From Cephalopachus bancanus (taxonomy: Eukaryota; Chordata; Mammalia; Primates; Tarsiidae): a stretch of 64,000 bases of DNA. Numbering within the stretch: position 1 is the stretch's first letter; each line of letters opens with the position of its first letter. The stretch spans positions 1,860,001-1,924,000 of the forward strand of contig JAPVLO010000162.1 in the NCBI GenBank assembly GCA_027257055.1, read 5' to 3'. This document shows positions 1 to 12,593 of this stretch, piece after piece. The notes beneath the pieces are model-generated. The model was not told the origin of the DNA. It saw only the letters and a program-made list of their open reading frames with translations, and did not search any database. The position numbers and the translations under genes are program-made.

Positions 1-219
1 GCGTCAGCCTGCTGGGCTTCCGCAATCCTTCCACCTCAGCCTTCCAAGTAGCCAGAACTACAGGCATGTACTACCATACCCGGCTAATTTTTGATTTATT
101 GTAGAGACGAGGTCTCATCAGGTTGCCCGGGCTGGTCTCGAACCCACGTGCTCAGGCAATTCACTCGCCTTGGCCTCCCAAACTGCTGGGATTACAGGCT
201 AAGCCACTGAGTTTGGCCC
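1..219 (-). mobile_element. Alu SINE, cut by window edge
   Basis: Reverse-complement Alu with the typical ggcctcccaaactgctgggattacaggct stretch and the lineage form ctaatttttgatttattgtagag. The 3' end (right-arm end and A-tail) lies outside the window. It keeps the longer left-arm form. Confidence 0.9.
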
Positions 220-850
220 CTTGTCTATATTTTTAAGTTTCTAATACTTTTTTTGTGACTTGGTAATGGAATCATTTTGGAATAATATTTTATCTGATCT
301 TAGCTTTCTGTCAGGTTTATCATTCAGAGCAGTCTGTGGGGATGGTGTGGTAAGTTTCTGCCTTCCCATTGATTACAGGTTTTCCCCAAATGATTTCTCA
401 TTGGCAGGAGTTCTACAAGTCAACCTGCCTGTTCCTTCCCTACTTCCCAAGGGACTAAATACTTCTTTTAAAGCCAAGTTTCTGCCTTGGGTCCTAGTTC
501 AAATAGCACAGAACCAGATTAGTTTAGAACCATGAACCTGCATCTACCAGACTTTAGGCCTTGCCTCTACCAGATGATACCCACTAAACTTGCCACCCAA
601 TCAGATCATATTCCCTGGAAAGACCCTTGGCATAGAATGACTGAGCACCCCTGGTGATCGGCTGTCTGCCCCACCCCCTTGACTTAAAAATTACACCTTT
701 AGGGAACGTAGTTTCAGCGTATTTTCACTCTCTTATGGGCAACTACAGGTCAAGTTCTTCTAAGTTAAGACAGGTTTTTTTTTCCCCCAGGAAACTTAAA
801 AAAACCCAACACAACCCTCTTTATGATGGAAAGGTTCAAAATACACTTAG
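220..850. other. No feature recognised
   Basis: Mixed-composition sequence with short reading frames (for example 260-535 and 654-893) that match nothing I know and lack coding character. No repeat recognised. Confidence 0.5.
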
Positions 851-1265
851 TCCATTTTCTGTTGATTATAACAGAATACTTGAAAGTGGGTGATTTATAA
901 AGAAAAGGAATTATTTCTTACAGTTCTGGAGGCTGAGAAGTCCAAGGTGAAGGGACTGCATCTTGTGAGGACCTTCTTGTTAGTGAGGATTTCCTAGAGT
1001 CCTGAGGTAGCACAGGGCATCACATGGTGAGGACACTGAGTGTGCTAATGTGCTATCTCAGATTTTTCTTCCTCTTCTTACAAAGCCACTGGTTTCACTC
1101 TCATGATAACTCATTCATCCATTAATCCACCAACAAATTCAGCTGTTCACGAGGGATGATCCCTTGTTATCCCATTACTTCTTAATGACCCCACCTCTTA
1201 ATACTGCCACATTGGGGATTAAATGTCAACACGAGTTTTAGAAGGGGCAAATATTTAAGCCACAG
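851..1265 (-). mobile_element. MaLR-type LTR fragment (ERVL-MaLR)
   Basis: It reads 'ttcttacagttctggaggct' followed by a deletion-rich match to the MaLR LTR pattern in reverse, with the late 'taatgaccccacctcttaat' and 'ttgggg attaaatgtcaacac' parts in order. Old and diverged. No internal retroviral sequence is attached. Confidence 0.7.
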
Positions 1266-1932
1266 CATTCACAAAATAAAGAGAATGGAAAAGTAAACGC
1301 CCTGAGCCCATTACTCAGTTTCAACAGTTATTAGTGTAGGTGTAGTCCTGTTTCACTCATATTTCTGCCACTACTACCTCTAATGTCTCCCCCCAAACCA
1401 CTGCATTATTTTAAAGCAAACCCCAGAATCATATCACTTCATTTTGTATCACTTCAGTATTTACTTCTAGAAGATAAAGAATTTTCTTTTTGAAACATAA
1501 TACCATATCATGTCTACAATAGTTATTAATAATTTCAGGAAACAATTTAAAGTCTCCCAAGAAAATAGCTCGAGCCTATACAATATTATTAATGTAGGTT
1601 TAAGTTGCTTTTCCTAAAATGTATTACCTATCTTTATTTCACACAGTATGAAATCATCCAGTAATTCATCTTCATTCACTTGACATGTACTATTGAAGGA
1701 AGTTTAAGGCTCATCTACAAACTCAGCTTTCTGCACAGTCACTTTCTTTATATTTGCATTAAATAAGATCAATCTGAGCACTAATGTCTGGGGAAAGAAA
1801 TTCTGTTGACATATCTCTATCCAGGGAAAGGTGTACTCAGTATCTACACCTTTGTCTCCCATCTTTATGAAGCCAATTCTCCATCCACATCAAAATATCT
1901 CTTCAAACTCTATTTCAAAAAATAAGCTATTA
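1266..1932. other. Unannotated, contains copy 1 of an 81-bp duplication
   Basis: AT-rich sequence with no known repeat that I recognise, apart from the segment at 1,578-1,658 that recurs at 2,183-2,262. Confidence 0.5.
1578..1658 (+). repeat. Local direct repeat, copy 1
   Basis: This 81-bp segment recurs 605 bp downstream (2,183-2,262) with about seven substitutions and a one-base gap (about 90% identity). Both copies run from 'atacaatattattaatg' to 'acagtatgaaat(c/t)atc'. It is not a recognised repeat family. Confidence 0.9.
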
Positions 1933-2068
1933 TCGGGCCAGGTGCTGTGGCTCATGCTTGTAATCCTAGCGCTTTTGGAGGCCAAGGCAGAAGGATTGCT
2001 TGAGCCCATAATTTCAAGATTAGTTTAGGCAACATAACGTGACCCTGTCTCTACAAAAATAAAAAAAA
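1933..2068 (+). mobile_element. Free Alu-type monomer (FLAM-like)
   Basis: A single 7SL-derived arm (gggccaggtgctgtggctca...ctctacaaaaat) with a short A-rich tail and no second arm. Confidence 0.75.
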
Positions 2069-2390
2069 TTTTTTGTTCTATTTTTAGTTTTTTTATTTTA
2101 AAGATGTGGTGTACAGTTCAGGGTTGGGTATACAAATGTTCATTATGCAGGTATGCTTATTGATGAAGTGTGCCCCCCCAGCATACAATATTATTAATGC
2201 GGGTTTAAATTGCGTTTCCTAAAATGCATTACCTGTCTTTATTCACACAGTATGAAATTATCTCCCTCCTCCAGCAGATTCCCACTACAGCCAATCCTGC
2301 CACCTCCCACACCCCTGCAACCCCTCCTGGCAATCTCCCTTGAAAATTGGAACTGGCAACCAATTCCTGATCAAAATCCCAAGTATTCAT
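2069..2390 (-). mobile_element. L1 3' UTR (minus), part of an inverted L1
   Basis: T-rich start, then 'ttttaaagatgtgg(t)gtac', the start of the lineage L1 3' UTR also seen at 10,840, 11,345 and 21,575, with the C-rich tract at 2,262-2,340. It adjoins plus-strand ORF2 sequence starting near 2,391, so the two halves of one L1 lie head-to-head. It is interrupted by the 80-bp duplicate. Confidence 0.7.
2183..2262 (+). repeat. Local direct repeat, copy 2, inside L1 3' UTR
   Basis: The second copy of the 1,578-1,658 segment. It interrupts a minus-strand L1 3' UTR: the L1 part before it ends near 2,180 and resumes near 2,263. This suggests a templated insertion during the L1 event or a later repair. 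Confidence 0.85.
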
Positions 2391-3545
2391 GTCATAAGAG
2401 ATAAGATAGACAAGTGGGACCTCATCAAACTGACAAGCTTCTTCTGCAAAGCCAAAGAAACCATCAAGAGAGCAGGGAGACAGCCCACAGACTGGGAAAA
2501 AATATTTGCCAACTGTATGTCTGACAAAGGCCTAACATCTAGGGTCTACAAGGCACTCAAACATGCCGAAAAGAAAAACAACAACAACAAAAAAACCCAA
2601 ACAGTCCCATTACAAAGCGGGCAAAAGATATGCATTGACACTTCTCAAAAGAAGACAGACGAGCCGGGCTCGGTGGCTCAGCCTGTAATCCCGCGCCTTT
2701 GGGAGGCTGAGGTGAGTGGATTGCCTGAGCCTGCGGGTTCGAGACCCACCTGGGCAGCGAGACCTCATCTCTACAATAAATCAAAAAATCAGCAGGGCAT
2801 GGTAGTGCATGCCTGTAATTCCGGCTACTCGGAAGGCTGAGGCGGAAGGATCGCCGGAGCCCAGCAGGTCGAGGCTGCGGTGGCCGGGAGCGGCCACTGC
2901 ACTCCAGCCTGGGCGACGGAGTGAGACTCCAACTCAAAAAAAAAAAGACAGACGAGCAGCCAACAGATAAATGTACAAATGCTCAGCCTCACTAGTCATC
3001 AAAGAAATGCAAATTAAAACCACACTGAGATACCATCTAACTCCAGTCAGGATGGCCATCATCAATAACTCAAAAAACAACATATGCTGAAGAGGATGTG
3101 GCGAAAAGGGAATACTTCTACACTGTTAGTGGAAGTGTAAACTAGCACAACCTCTGTGGAAAACAATGTGGCAATTCCTAAAAGAGCTAAAAACTGACCT
3201 TCCATACGACCCCACAATTTTCCTACTGGAATATACCTGGAGGAACTCAAATCCACTCTATGAGAAAGATACCTGCACATATTATGTTTATTGCAACATT
3301 GTTCACAATAGCAAGAATATGGAACCAACCACGCTGCCCATCAAAAGAGTACTGGATAAAAAAATGTGGTACATATACATGATGAAATATTACTCGGCCA
3401 TAAAGAAGACAAAATCATGAACTTCACAGCAACCTGGATGGACTTAGAGAGTCTATAATACTGAGTGATCTTTCACAGAAACAGAGAACTGAATATCACA
3501 TGTTCTTACTCATAAATGGACCTTGAGCAATTATCATAATATTAT
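2391..3545 (+). mobile_element. L1 ORF2 C-terminal fragment (inverted 5' part)
   Basis: The translation shows the conserved end of L1 ORF2: [20 protein letters not shown], then after an Alu insertion YHLTPVRMA and finally YYSAIKKTKS. It carries stops and frameshifts. Its 3' edge at about 3,540 corresponds to the ORF2/3'-UTR border, and the 3' UTR lies in opposite orientation just upstream, the arrangement known from twin-primed L1 integration. Confidence 0.85.
2664..2945 (+). mobile_element. Alu SINE, short-left-arm group, inside L1
   Basis: Full dimer starting gccgggctcggtggctca and ending in a short A tail. It is flanked by the target duplication agacagacgag (2,653-2,663 and 2,946-2,956), so it inserted into the L1 after the L1 itself. 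It has the 5-nt left-arm deletion (gggcagcgagacc). Confidence 0.95.
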
Positions 3546-3716
3546 TACAAAATTAGTTGGGTATGGTGGCACATGCCTGTAGTCCCAGTTCCTCAGGATA
3601 TTGAGGTGGGAGGATTGCCTGAGTCTAGGAGATTGAGGTTCCGATGAGCCCTGATTATGCTACTGAACTCTAGCCTGGGTGACAGAGTGAGAACCTGACT
3701 CAAAAAAAAAAAAAAG
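3546..3716 (+). mobile_element. Free Alu-type monomer (right-arm-like)
   Basis: One arm, from ttagttgggtatggtggca to ctagcctgggtgacagag, with a 13-A tail. Diverged. Confidence 0.8.
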
Positions 3717-4632
3717 AGTTTATTATTATCTAAAGGGTTTTCAATCAGCTTTACTGATGTATAATTTGTATACAATAAAATCTACTTAGTTTATGTGTTT
3801 TGAAAAATGTATGCAATCATATAACAGCCAATCCCAATCAAGATATAGAATTACATCATTCCCAAAAGTTCCCATGTCTCCACCAATACTGTACTGCTTG
3901 GCCAATGGTACTGACCCATGGACTTTCTTTATCTTTTTCAGGATTACATATAAGTGGAAACTTCCATGTCTGGTTCTTTTCACTTAGCATGCTGCTTTTG
4001 TAATTCATTGCCTGTATCAGTAGTTTGTTCCTTTTTATGGCTGAGTATTATTGTCCTATGACTATATCACAATTTGTTTATGCACTTATCAGCTGACAAA
4101 TACCTCTATTTGGGTTCTTTCTAGTTTTGGGCTATTATGAAAGCATCTTCTGTGAACATCTGAGCATAAGTCTGTGCAGATCTATGTTTTCCTCGCTTAG
4201 GTAAATATCTATGAGTAGAAGTGCTGGGTCATATGGTAAAGGTATACTTAAATTTATAAGAGGCTGTCAAATGGTTTTCTATGGTGACTGGGCCCACTAG
4301 AAATCCCACCAGAAGAGTATGAACATTTTGTAAATTCCTTGACAATTGTCAATATTTAATTTTAGCCAATCTGGGGATTTTGTATCAGTATGTCACATTT
4401 CCCAATAAGCAAGAGCATCTTTTCATGTACTTATTTGCCATGTATGTATCTTCTTTTATGAGCTTTCTATTTGGATCTTTTGGTCATTTAAAAAATTGGT
4501 TTGTTCATCTTGTTGTTGAGCTATAAGTTATTTTTATTCTGGGCACTGTGCCTTATCTGATATAGGTATTACTAATATTTCCCCCAAACTTGTGGCCTGC
4601 TTTTTCGCTTTCCCAGCAGCGATAGTGATTTC
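3717..4632 (-). mobile_element. Old L1 (L1M-type) 3' fragment
   Basis: Reverse-complement features of old mammalian L1 3' ends: 'gctttactgatgtataattt', 'cctttttatggctgagtatt', and the 'gtgctgggtcatatgg' and 'agaaatcccaccag' motifs. Highly diverged, no open frame. Confidence 0.8.
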
Positions 4633-4917
4633 TTCTTTCTTTCTTTCTTTTTTTAGTTCAGGTCTCACACTGTCAGCCAGGCTGGAGTGCAGTGATACGG
4701 CCACAGCTCACTACAGCCTTGACCTCCTGGACTCAAATAATCTTTCACCCTCAGCCTCCTGGGTAGCTGGGGCTACAGGCATGCACCATCAAGCCTGGCT
4801 AATTTTTTGATGTTTTGTAGAGACAAATTCTTGCTATGTTACCCAGGCTGGTCTTGAACCCGTGGACTCAATCAATCCTCCCACCTCGGCCTCCCAAAGT
4901 GCTGGGATTTTAGGCGT
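4633..4917 (-). mobile_element. Alu SINE, old (AluJ-like)
   Basis: Dimer in reverse orientation with the older form (ttgtagagacaaattcttgctatgtt). More diverged than the lineage-specific copies in this window. Confidence 0.9.
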
Positions 4918-5744
4918 GATAAATAAAATAAAAAATAATATAAAATAGATATTTTTAATTTGAGAAAGCTCACATTCCAACTAATTTGAAGAGTAATTAT
5001 TCATTATTTTTTCTCATTTATCTTTGCTTAAAAAGTCTTTTATTAGGTAGGACATTCGTTGCTATACTGTTGGTTTTGCTTATTGTAGATATTTTAATAT
5101 ATGTATTCTTGAATATTTGGGCACTATATATTTAACTTCTCTACCGTTCCCACTCTTGAGATCATCTATTTCTGTAACTTTTGACATTAAATTTTATATT
5201 TAAGAAATAAAAATAAAACGGAAAAGCTAGGACCAAAAGAAGATTGTTGGGTACAATTAAGAAATGGAAAGCATTCACCATCTGTTACTAAATTGCTTTT
5301 CTAAAATAAAATGACAGGATGTAGAAACAAACTACATTATTGAGTTCAGGCATAGGAATTGGGGAGAGCTTCTTGATTTCTCAACTCAGTCACTTGCCAG
5401 GAACTTGAATTGCAACCTAATTTGAAAAAGCAGAGGGAGGGGGAAGGGGAATCTGTCCAGAGGGAAAGTCAGATAGCTCCCACAGATGCAAAGCTGGGAG
5501 TGAATATAACACGTTTGGGAGACAGGAAAGATGACTGCAGGAAGAGGGGTGTTAATATTGAAGAAAGACAGGGGAAAGCTGGGTGGAAAAAGTGAGACCA
5601 AATCCCAGGAGCCTTAGACATCTGTTGGAGAACTTGAAGTTCTTTCTGTAGGCAACTGATAGCAACAGAAGCATATAAGTCTGGATATAAAGAAATAATG
5701 TAAAAAATGTTTTGTTGGTGGTCGTGGTTCTGTTTACATGAAGA
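4918..5744. other. No feature recognised
   Basis: AT-rich sequence, then a purine-rich stretch (5,400-5,600). No repeat or coding signal that I can support. Confidence 0.45.
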
Positions 5745-5957
5745 AGGACCCCCCCCAAACCTGAAATTTATAAAAATTGTGTTTTTATTCTTACATGCTT
5801 AAACTTTGGTCACCATTAAAGTACTCTCTGTTTGATGCAATACACCTGTCGAGACACTTTTTCCACTGCTCAAAGCCGTCTTTGAACTTGTCAATTTTGA
5901 TGCTTTCTAGTGCTTCTCCCATTTTTTGTTTCACCTCTTTCACATCGACAAAACAGA
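5745..5957 (-). mobile_element. Mariner family B fragment, 3' third only
   Basis: It starts with the C-rich inverted-repeat end (ggaccccccc aaacctg) and carries the reverse complement of the transposase C-terminus seen at 25,574-25,800, including the 'ctctgtttgatgcaatacac' segment. It is cut at 5,957, where L1 ORF2 sequence begins; the other half is absent. Confidence 0.75.
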
Positions 5958-6345
5958 GGTTGGATTAGTTTGCACTTCCACCAACAGTGTAGAAGCATTC
6001 CCGTTTCTCTGTATTTTGATTTATTAACGAGGGACATCCTTACTGGGGTAAAGTGGTATCTCAATGTGGTTTTGATTTTCATCTCTCTGATGATTAGTGC
6101 AGTAGAGCATTTTTTCATGCATCTGTTGACTGTTCGTATGCCTTCTTTTGAAAAGTGTCTATTCATGTCCTCTGCCTATTTAATAGAGCTGTTTATCTTT
6201 TTCCTTTCCGCTTTTTTGAGTTCCTTATAGATCCTGGATATTAGGCCTTTGTCAGATACACAATTAGCAAATATTTTTTCCCATTCTGTGGGTTGTCTCT
6301 CCGCTCTCTTGATGGTTTCTTTTGCTGTACAAAAGCTTGAGTGAA
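5958..6345 (-). mobile_element. L1 ORF2 fragment (minus)
   Basis: Reverse complement of ORF2 C-terminal sequence. The minus-strand translation contains [20 protein letters not shown] and further upstream the DKGL/IANCVSD-type block, here 'ttgtcagatacacaattagc'. Truncated at both ends. It abuts the mariner fragment directly. Confidence 0.85.
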
Positions 6346-6887
6346 ATAAACTTTATTTGCTTTTGAAGTCCTTCCAAATTCATATACCTAGATCATTTTA
6401 TGTATATATTCAAAAACTAACAGTAATTCAAGAAATCCTTCAAATTATTATTTGAGCAATGCTAATAAATATTCTAATAGACAGAAAGAAAAAAGGAAAT
6501 GAAAACAATTCCAAATGGGTTTGATAATCTGAGATAATCATTAATTAAGAATGAAGAAATTTTTGTTGCATTTGGTTTTAAATAGGTAATACTATATGAA
6601 CTCAGTTGCTATTAAAAAAAAAAACAGGATAAAAGGAAGTCATTCCATTTATTTTTAACCAGTATGTCATTGGTTCGTAGAACATTTTGACAAGAATTCC
6701 CCATCAAGCTGAGCCTGTGGTACAGTTGACCAGTTTCTGTTCCTGGTTGTTGACTCTTCTCAGAACAGAAGTTACATGATTTGACTGTGCTGTTAAGCAC
6801 AGGAGGGGTAGATCTTTCTTGAAATATTTTTTATGAGTATGAATTCCATCATCAATGAAGCTCCCAATATTTGTCTTTGCGTACGAT
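6346..6887. other. No feature recognised
   Basis: AT-rich; nothing I can assign. Confidence 0.4.
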
Positions 6888-7075
6888 GCCAGCAGCTCCT
6901 AGACTTTGCTGCACATTCCACACTGGAATCGCCTGATGACCTGTAAAGTGTAGCGACGGCTCCCACTCCCAGATATTTTGATTTAATAGGTCATGGGATG
7001 TGACTTGAACATTGGGATTTTGAACATTCCCCAGATGATTCACATGTGCAGCAAAATTTGGGCACCACTGTTATG
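6888..7075. mobile_element. MER5-type hAT-Charlie MITE
   Basis: 'tagactttgctgcacattcc' to 'tgtgcagcaaaatttgggca' form a near-palindromic pair of ends with the hAT/MER5-like 'gaatcgcctgatgac' core. About 190 bp, as expected for this non-autonomous family. The exact subfamily is not determined. Confidence 0.65.
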
Positions 7076-8008
7076 TAGTCATTTGAGGAATTTAAGCAGC
7101 CTAAGCCACTCTCTGACAATAAGGGAAGAGCATTAGCCCATGTGAGTCACAGGGATGGAGAATGTGAGCTATGAAATTACATGGTACCGAGTGAAGGCAA
7201 GCAGTAAATGTTCCTGTGACACCATTTGAATCATTTTGCCACCATTTTTTTTTCAGATCTTAATCAATTTAATCCCATTATTCTTAGCTCTGGGCTAAAC
7301 ACCTTCTCTTTCTTCTTGGCATTAATATCTTTTACATATTTTTTGTAACTTTATCACTTCATTCTGTCATCTCTTGGAAGGTTCTGCATATTTAATTTCT
7401 TGCTCTTTTTTTTTTTTTGATGACTGAATCCCTGAATTCTCCTATCTATATGCTTTGCTAGACCTACTGTTCATAGTTTTTTTGTGTCCCCAATTTGAAC
7501 ATTACGTAGGACTACATAGCCTCAGCAGTCGGTCTCTTGCCTGGATACCTAGGCCAGATCAGCGCTGACCTGTTTTTCACTGACGTCATTGGAAACTAAT
7601 CTCTAATTTGTTTTCCATTATCATTCCAAGATCTCTCCCCCTTTCTCCACTGCTGCTGCTCCTTGCCATTTGTTGCTTTCCAGGCTTCTCTATTATCAAA
7701 TAACTATGCAGAAAAGAATTTCCCCAGAGGTATTGAATTGCATTTTTTCAAGATTTAAAAAATGTCCATGTTTATTAATGATCGGTGTGGACAGTTTGTG
7801 TCTCGGTTGCCCTGTTTTTGTGTTACTCCTTATTGTTTTGCCAAGATACTATTAGAAAGATGACTTAATATTCCTTGAACTTCCCTTTAGAAACTATTAA
7901 TAGATTAAATAATGTCAGAACCAAAGCAACAATAGCCTATGTCACAATTGCTTTAAATGAATAGGCTTAAGGCTTTTGATATTTTTTCACACACGGTTCT
8001 ACCCAATG
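7076..8008. other. No feature recognised
   Basis: Mixed unique-looking sequence; a short T run at about 7,408. No supported gene. Confidence 0.4.
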
Positions 8009-8023
8009 CCTGCATTTCTTTTT

Positions 8024-8329
8024 TTGTTTTTGTTGTTGTTGTTGTTTGAGTTGTTGTCTCACTCTGTCGCCCAGGCTGGAGTACAGTGGCACACTCACAG
8101 CTACCCTAGCATCAATCTGCTGGGCGCTGGCGATCCTTCCGCCTCAGCCTTCCAAGTAACTGGAACTACAGGTGCACATTCCCACGCCCAGCTAATTTTT
8201 TAAAATTTGTTGTAGGGACAAGGTCTCACCCAGTCACCCGGGCTGGTCTCAAAACCTCGGGCTTAGGCAATCCACTCGCCTTTGCCTCCCAAAGAGCTGG
8301 GATCATAGGCTGAGCCACCAAGCCCGGCC
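8024..8329 (-). mobile_element. Alu SINE with target duplication
   Basis: Reverse dimer beginning in a (GTT)n/T-rich tail and ending gagcccggcc. The target 'atg(c/t)ctgcatttctttt' occurs on both sides (8,006 and 8,330), diverged by one base. Confidence 0.92.
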
Positions 8330-8345
8330 ATGTCTGCATTTCTTT

Positions 8346-8990
8346 TCTCACTTTTTCTGATTATAAAGATGACATATAATAATTAAGAAAAAGTTTAAAA
8401 TCATGTATTTTTTCTATAAAAGTCAAATCTATCTTTCAGCATGCTTTTTTTTTGATGAAGTCTTTCATGAGATGTGTACCGATTCACATATGTTCATGAG
8501 GATGGTTCACCCATGTATCCAGTGTGTTTCAATGACTACTATTGTAATTATTTGCTTTTTATTTTCTATTTTCATAAATGATACTTTATGAATATCACTT
8601 AGACTTTTCAATTCTTTTGAATTGAACATAAACTTGTGTTCTAATACATTTAAATTGGACTCTTGAAAAGTGCAATGTCTCTGTTTATAGGATTTACCAA
8701 GCATTCATAAATATGCTGCAAAGTTTCCTTTTACACTAATGATACTGATTCTTTGTACTTAGTGGAAAAATATAAGCTGTCATCAATATAACTTCATCAA
8801 AGTCCTCAGAATAGAAAGGGTCAAGTGGTTGTAGCTAGTCTGAGCTTTTTAAAAAGATTTTATTATTTTAGACAAAATGTTATTTTTTAATCAGGAGAGA
8901 CATTGCCTATGATTATGCTGAAGTAACTACTGTCTATATTTTGATATGTTGGGTATATTTGGGGTTAGGTTTTTTTTCTATGTATATCTT
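8346..8990. other. No feature recognised
   Basis: AT-rich; nothing assignable. Confidence 0.4.
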
Positions 8991-8995
8991 TTATT

Positions 8996-9290
8996 TATTT
9001 TTTTTATTATTTTTTTTGAGACTCTGTCACTCGGGCTGGCGGTGCAGTAGCACAATTACAGCCACCACAACCTCAACCTGCTGGGATCAGGCGATCCTTC
9101 CACCTCAGCCTTCCAAGTAGCTGGAACTATAGGCATGTGCCACCATGCCTGGCTAATTTTTAAAATTTCTTGTCGAGACAAGGTCTCACAGTGTTGTCCA
9201 GACTGGTCTCAAACTCATGGACTCAGACAACTTTCTCATTTCCACCTCCCAAAATGCTGGGATTACAGGTGTGACCCACTATGCCTGACC
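8996..9290 (-). mobile_element. Alu SINE
   Basis: Reverse dimer with T-rich tail at its left and atgcctgacc at its right. Short tat(g/a)tatatctttt-like flanks look like the target duplication. The right arm is deleted by several bases. Confidence 0.9.
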
Positions 9291-9295
9291 TATAT

Positions 9296-10688
<1,393 letters not shown>

Positions 10689-10829
10689 TTCATTTCTATT
10701 AAATATTTTGAATGTTTCCAGTTGTTCAATGTCACACATACTGTTTTAGAACATTTTGCAACTGAATCTTTGTTTAAATTTTGGATAATGTCCTTAGGAT
10801 AGAGTCTATTTTCTTTTTTGTAATTTTTT

Positions 10830-11160
10830 CTTCTGATTTATTTTTTAAATATTTTATTTTAAAGATGTGGGGTATAATTCAGGATTGAGTATACAAGTGA
10901 ACATCATACAGGTAAAGTTTGGGCCTCCCTTTGGTCCCCACTTTGCCTGGTTTGAGATCAGGTACCCTTAATAATGATGTGTTCCCCTATCCTCCCGCCA
11001 GCAGTATCCTACTACTGCCAATTCCTTTTGTTTAGGGTCCGCTTATGAGTGAGAACATGTGCTACCCTGCTCTTTTTCTGTGATAGAACACTAGTATTAT
11101 TGACTCTAAATCCATCCAAGTTGCTGCAAAGTCCATATGTTTGTCCTGAATCTATTTTCT
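10830..11160 (-). mobile_element. L1 3'-UTR stub (3' end of a truncated L1)
   Basis: It starts 'ttttaaagatgtggggtata' and continues through 'tgagtgagaacatgtgctac' to 'atccaagttgctgcaaagtc', the reverse of the L1 3' UTR and end of ORF2. Same family as 21,566-21,992. Confidence 0.85.
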
Positions 11161-11337
11161 TAAAATTCCAATTAAGCATCTGACTGTATAAAGTACCTTA
11201 GGTAGTGACCAGCTCAGAAGCATATAATAGCTTTAATTAAATGTTGGCTTACTTTTCTTCATATCTAATGTCCATCTAGTGCTGTAGGTTGCCTCATGTA
11301 GGTTTTGCCTGCCCTATATTTAATTCACCTTTTTTTC

Positions 11338-11500
11338 TTGTAGTGTATTTTTTTAATTTTAAAGATGTGGGGCACAATTCAGGGTTAGGTATACAAGTGA
11401 TCATCATACAGGTAAATTTTGGGCCTCCCTTTGATCCCCACTTCGCCTGGTTTGAGATCAGGTACTCATTGATGTTATGTGCTCCCCTCCCCTACTTAAT
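11338..11500 (-). mobile_element. L1 3'-UTR stub, shorter copy
   Basis: About 160 bp, closely similar to 10,845-10,990 (same 'ttgggcctccctttgatccc' and 'ctggtttgagatcaggtac' blocks), starting at the T-rich 3' end and severely 5'-truncated. Confidence 0.85.
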
Positions 11501-12145
11501 TTAATGTATATGCTCTTTTCCCAGCTACCTTATAAACCCTTTGAGGTCAGATAATGTGTTTTATGTTTTATTTCTCTCTGTATCTTTAGCATGCATTACG
11601 TTTTACTCATCATAGATAATATATATTTTTGATAATAGTGATTTGGTGATATTTAACTTTTTTGTGGCAAAATTAGTAACTTACAGTGTGAGAACGGTCT
11701 GATTTTTGAAGCTTATGTCTAATTGAAGGCTCACTTAGGCATTCCTCCTATTAAAAGTCTCCATCAGGTTGTATGAGTAATATGGGATTGGAGATGGAGA
11801 GTGTGCTACTAATGTGTTTCTTAAATCAGTCCCATGTCCTGGATGAGATATTGTTAACCTTGGTGCTCATAATTCATTTATTTTAGCATACAATCTATAA
11901 CATCCTTTGGGGTATGCTGGTGAAAAGTCCTAGGTGTGGACCAATGAGTAATACTCCATAGTGTGGTAGTATCTTCTTTTGGGAAGATTTCATTGACAGA
12001 TGAGTCAATGGGTTAATATGCATATTAACTGGGTTAATTAAAACTGGTTAGTATGCATATTGGAATAGCCAAATTAGGCTGTCATTATCAGAAGGGTTTT
12101 TATTTATTTGTTATTGATAGATTAATAATACCCCAGAAAACTACC
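11501..12145. other. No feature recognised
   Basis: AT-rich, with a short imperfect internal repeat of 'gcatatt...aactggttaat' near 12,010-12,060. Nothing else. Confidence 0.4.
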
Positions 12146-12408
12146 TTTTTTTTCTGAATAGGAGGAGTCTCACTCTGTTGCTCAAATTGGAATAGAGTAG
12201 CATGATCACTGTTCACCACAGCCTCAACCTCCTGGGCCCAAGTGATTCTTTCGCTTCAGCCTCCTGAGTAGCTGGAATTACAGGTGTGTACCATCACACA
12301 GGGCTAATTTTTTGATTTTCCGTAAAGGTGAGGTCTCGCTATGTTGACTAGGCTGGTCTTGAACTCCTGGGCTCGAGGAATTCTCCTCTCTTACTTCCAA
12401 AATTCTTC
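12146..12408 (-). mobile_element. Alu SINE, old, 3'-eroded
   Basis: Reverse dimer from 'gaggagtctcactctgttgc' to the left arm, which decays into the CT-rich tract at 12,405. Diverged. Confidence 0.85.
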
Positions 12409-12470
12409 CTCTCCTACTTCTCTCTTTCCTTCTCCTTCTGTTTCTCTCTCTCTCTTTCTTTTTTTCTTTT
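12409..12470. repeat. CT-rich simple sequence
   Basis: Pyrimidine tract (ctctcctacttctctctttc...) between two SINEs. Confidence 0.8.
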
Positions 12471-12593
12471 TTTGACAGGTCTCACTCCATTGTCCAGGCT
12501 GGAGTGCTATGGTGTGATCATAGCTCACTGCAGTCTTAAATTCCTAGGCTCAAGTGATCCTCCCATGTTGACCACCATGCCAGCCATAGCTAT
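12471..12593 (-). mobile_element. Free Alu-type monomer, truncated
   Basis: One reverse arm (tttgacaggtctcactccat ... ccaccatgccagcc) with an internal deletion. Confidence 0.75.

Noticed and set aside
2557..2937. Minus-strand 126-codon frame, and similar frames at 15,113, 20,351, 37,264, 45,782, 56,201 and 61,115
   Set aside because: These are translations of Alu right and left arms ([18 protein letters not shown]), a well-known artefact.
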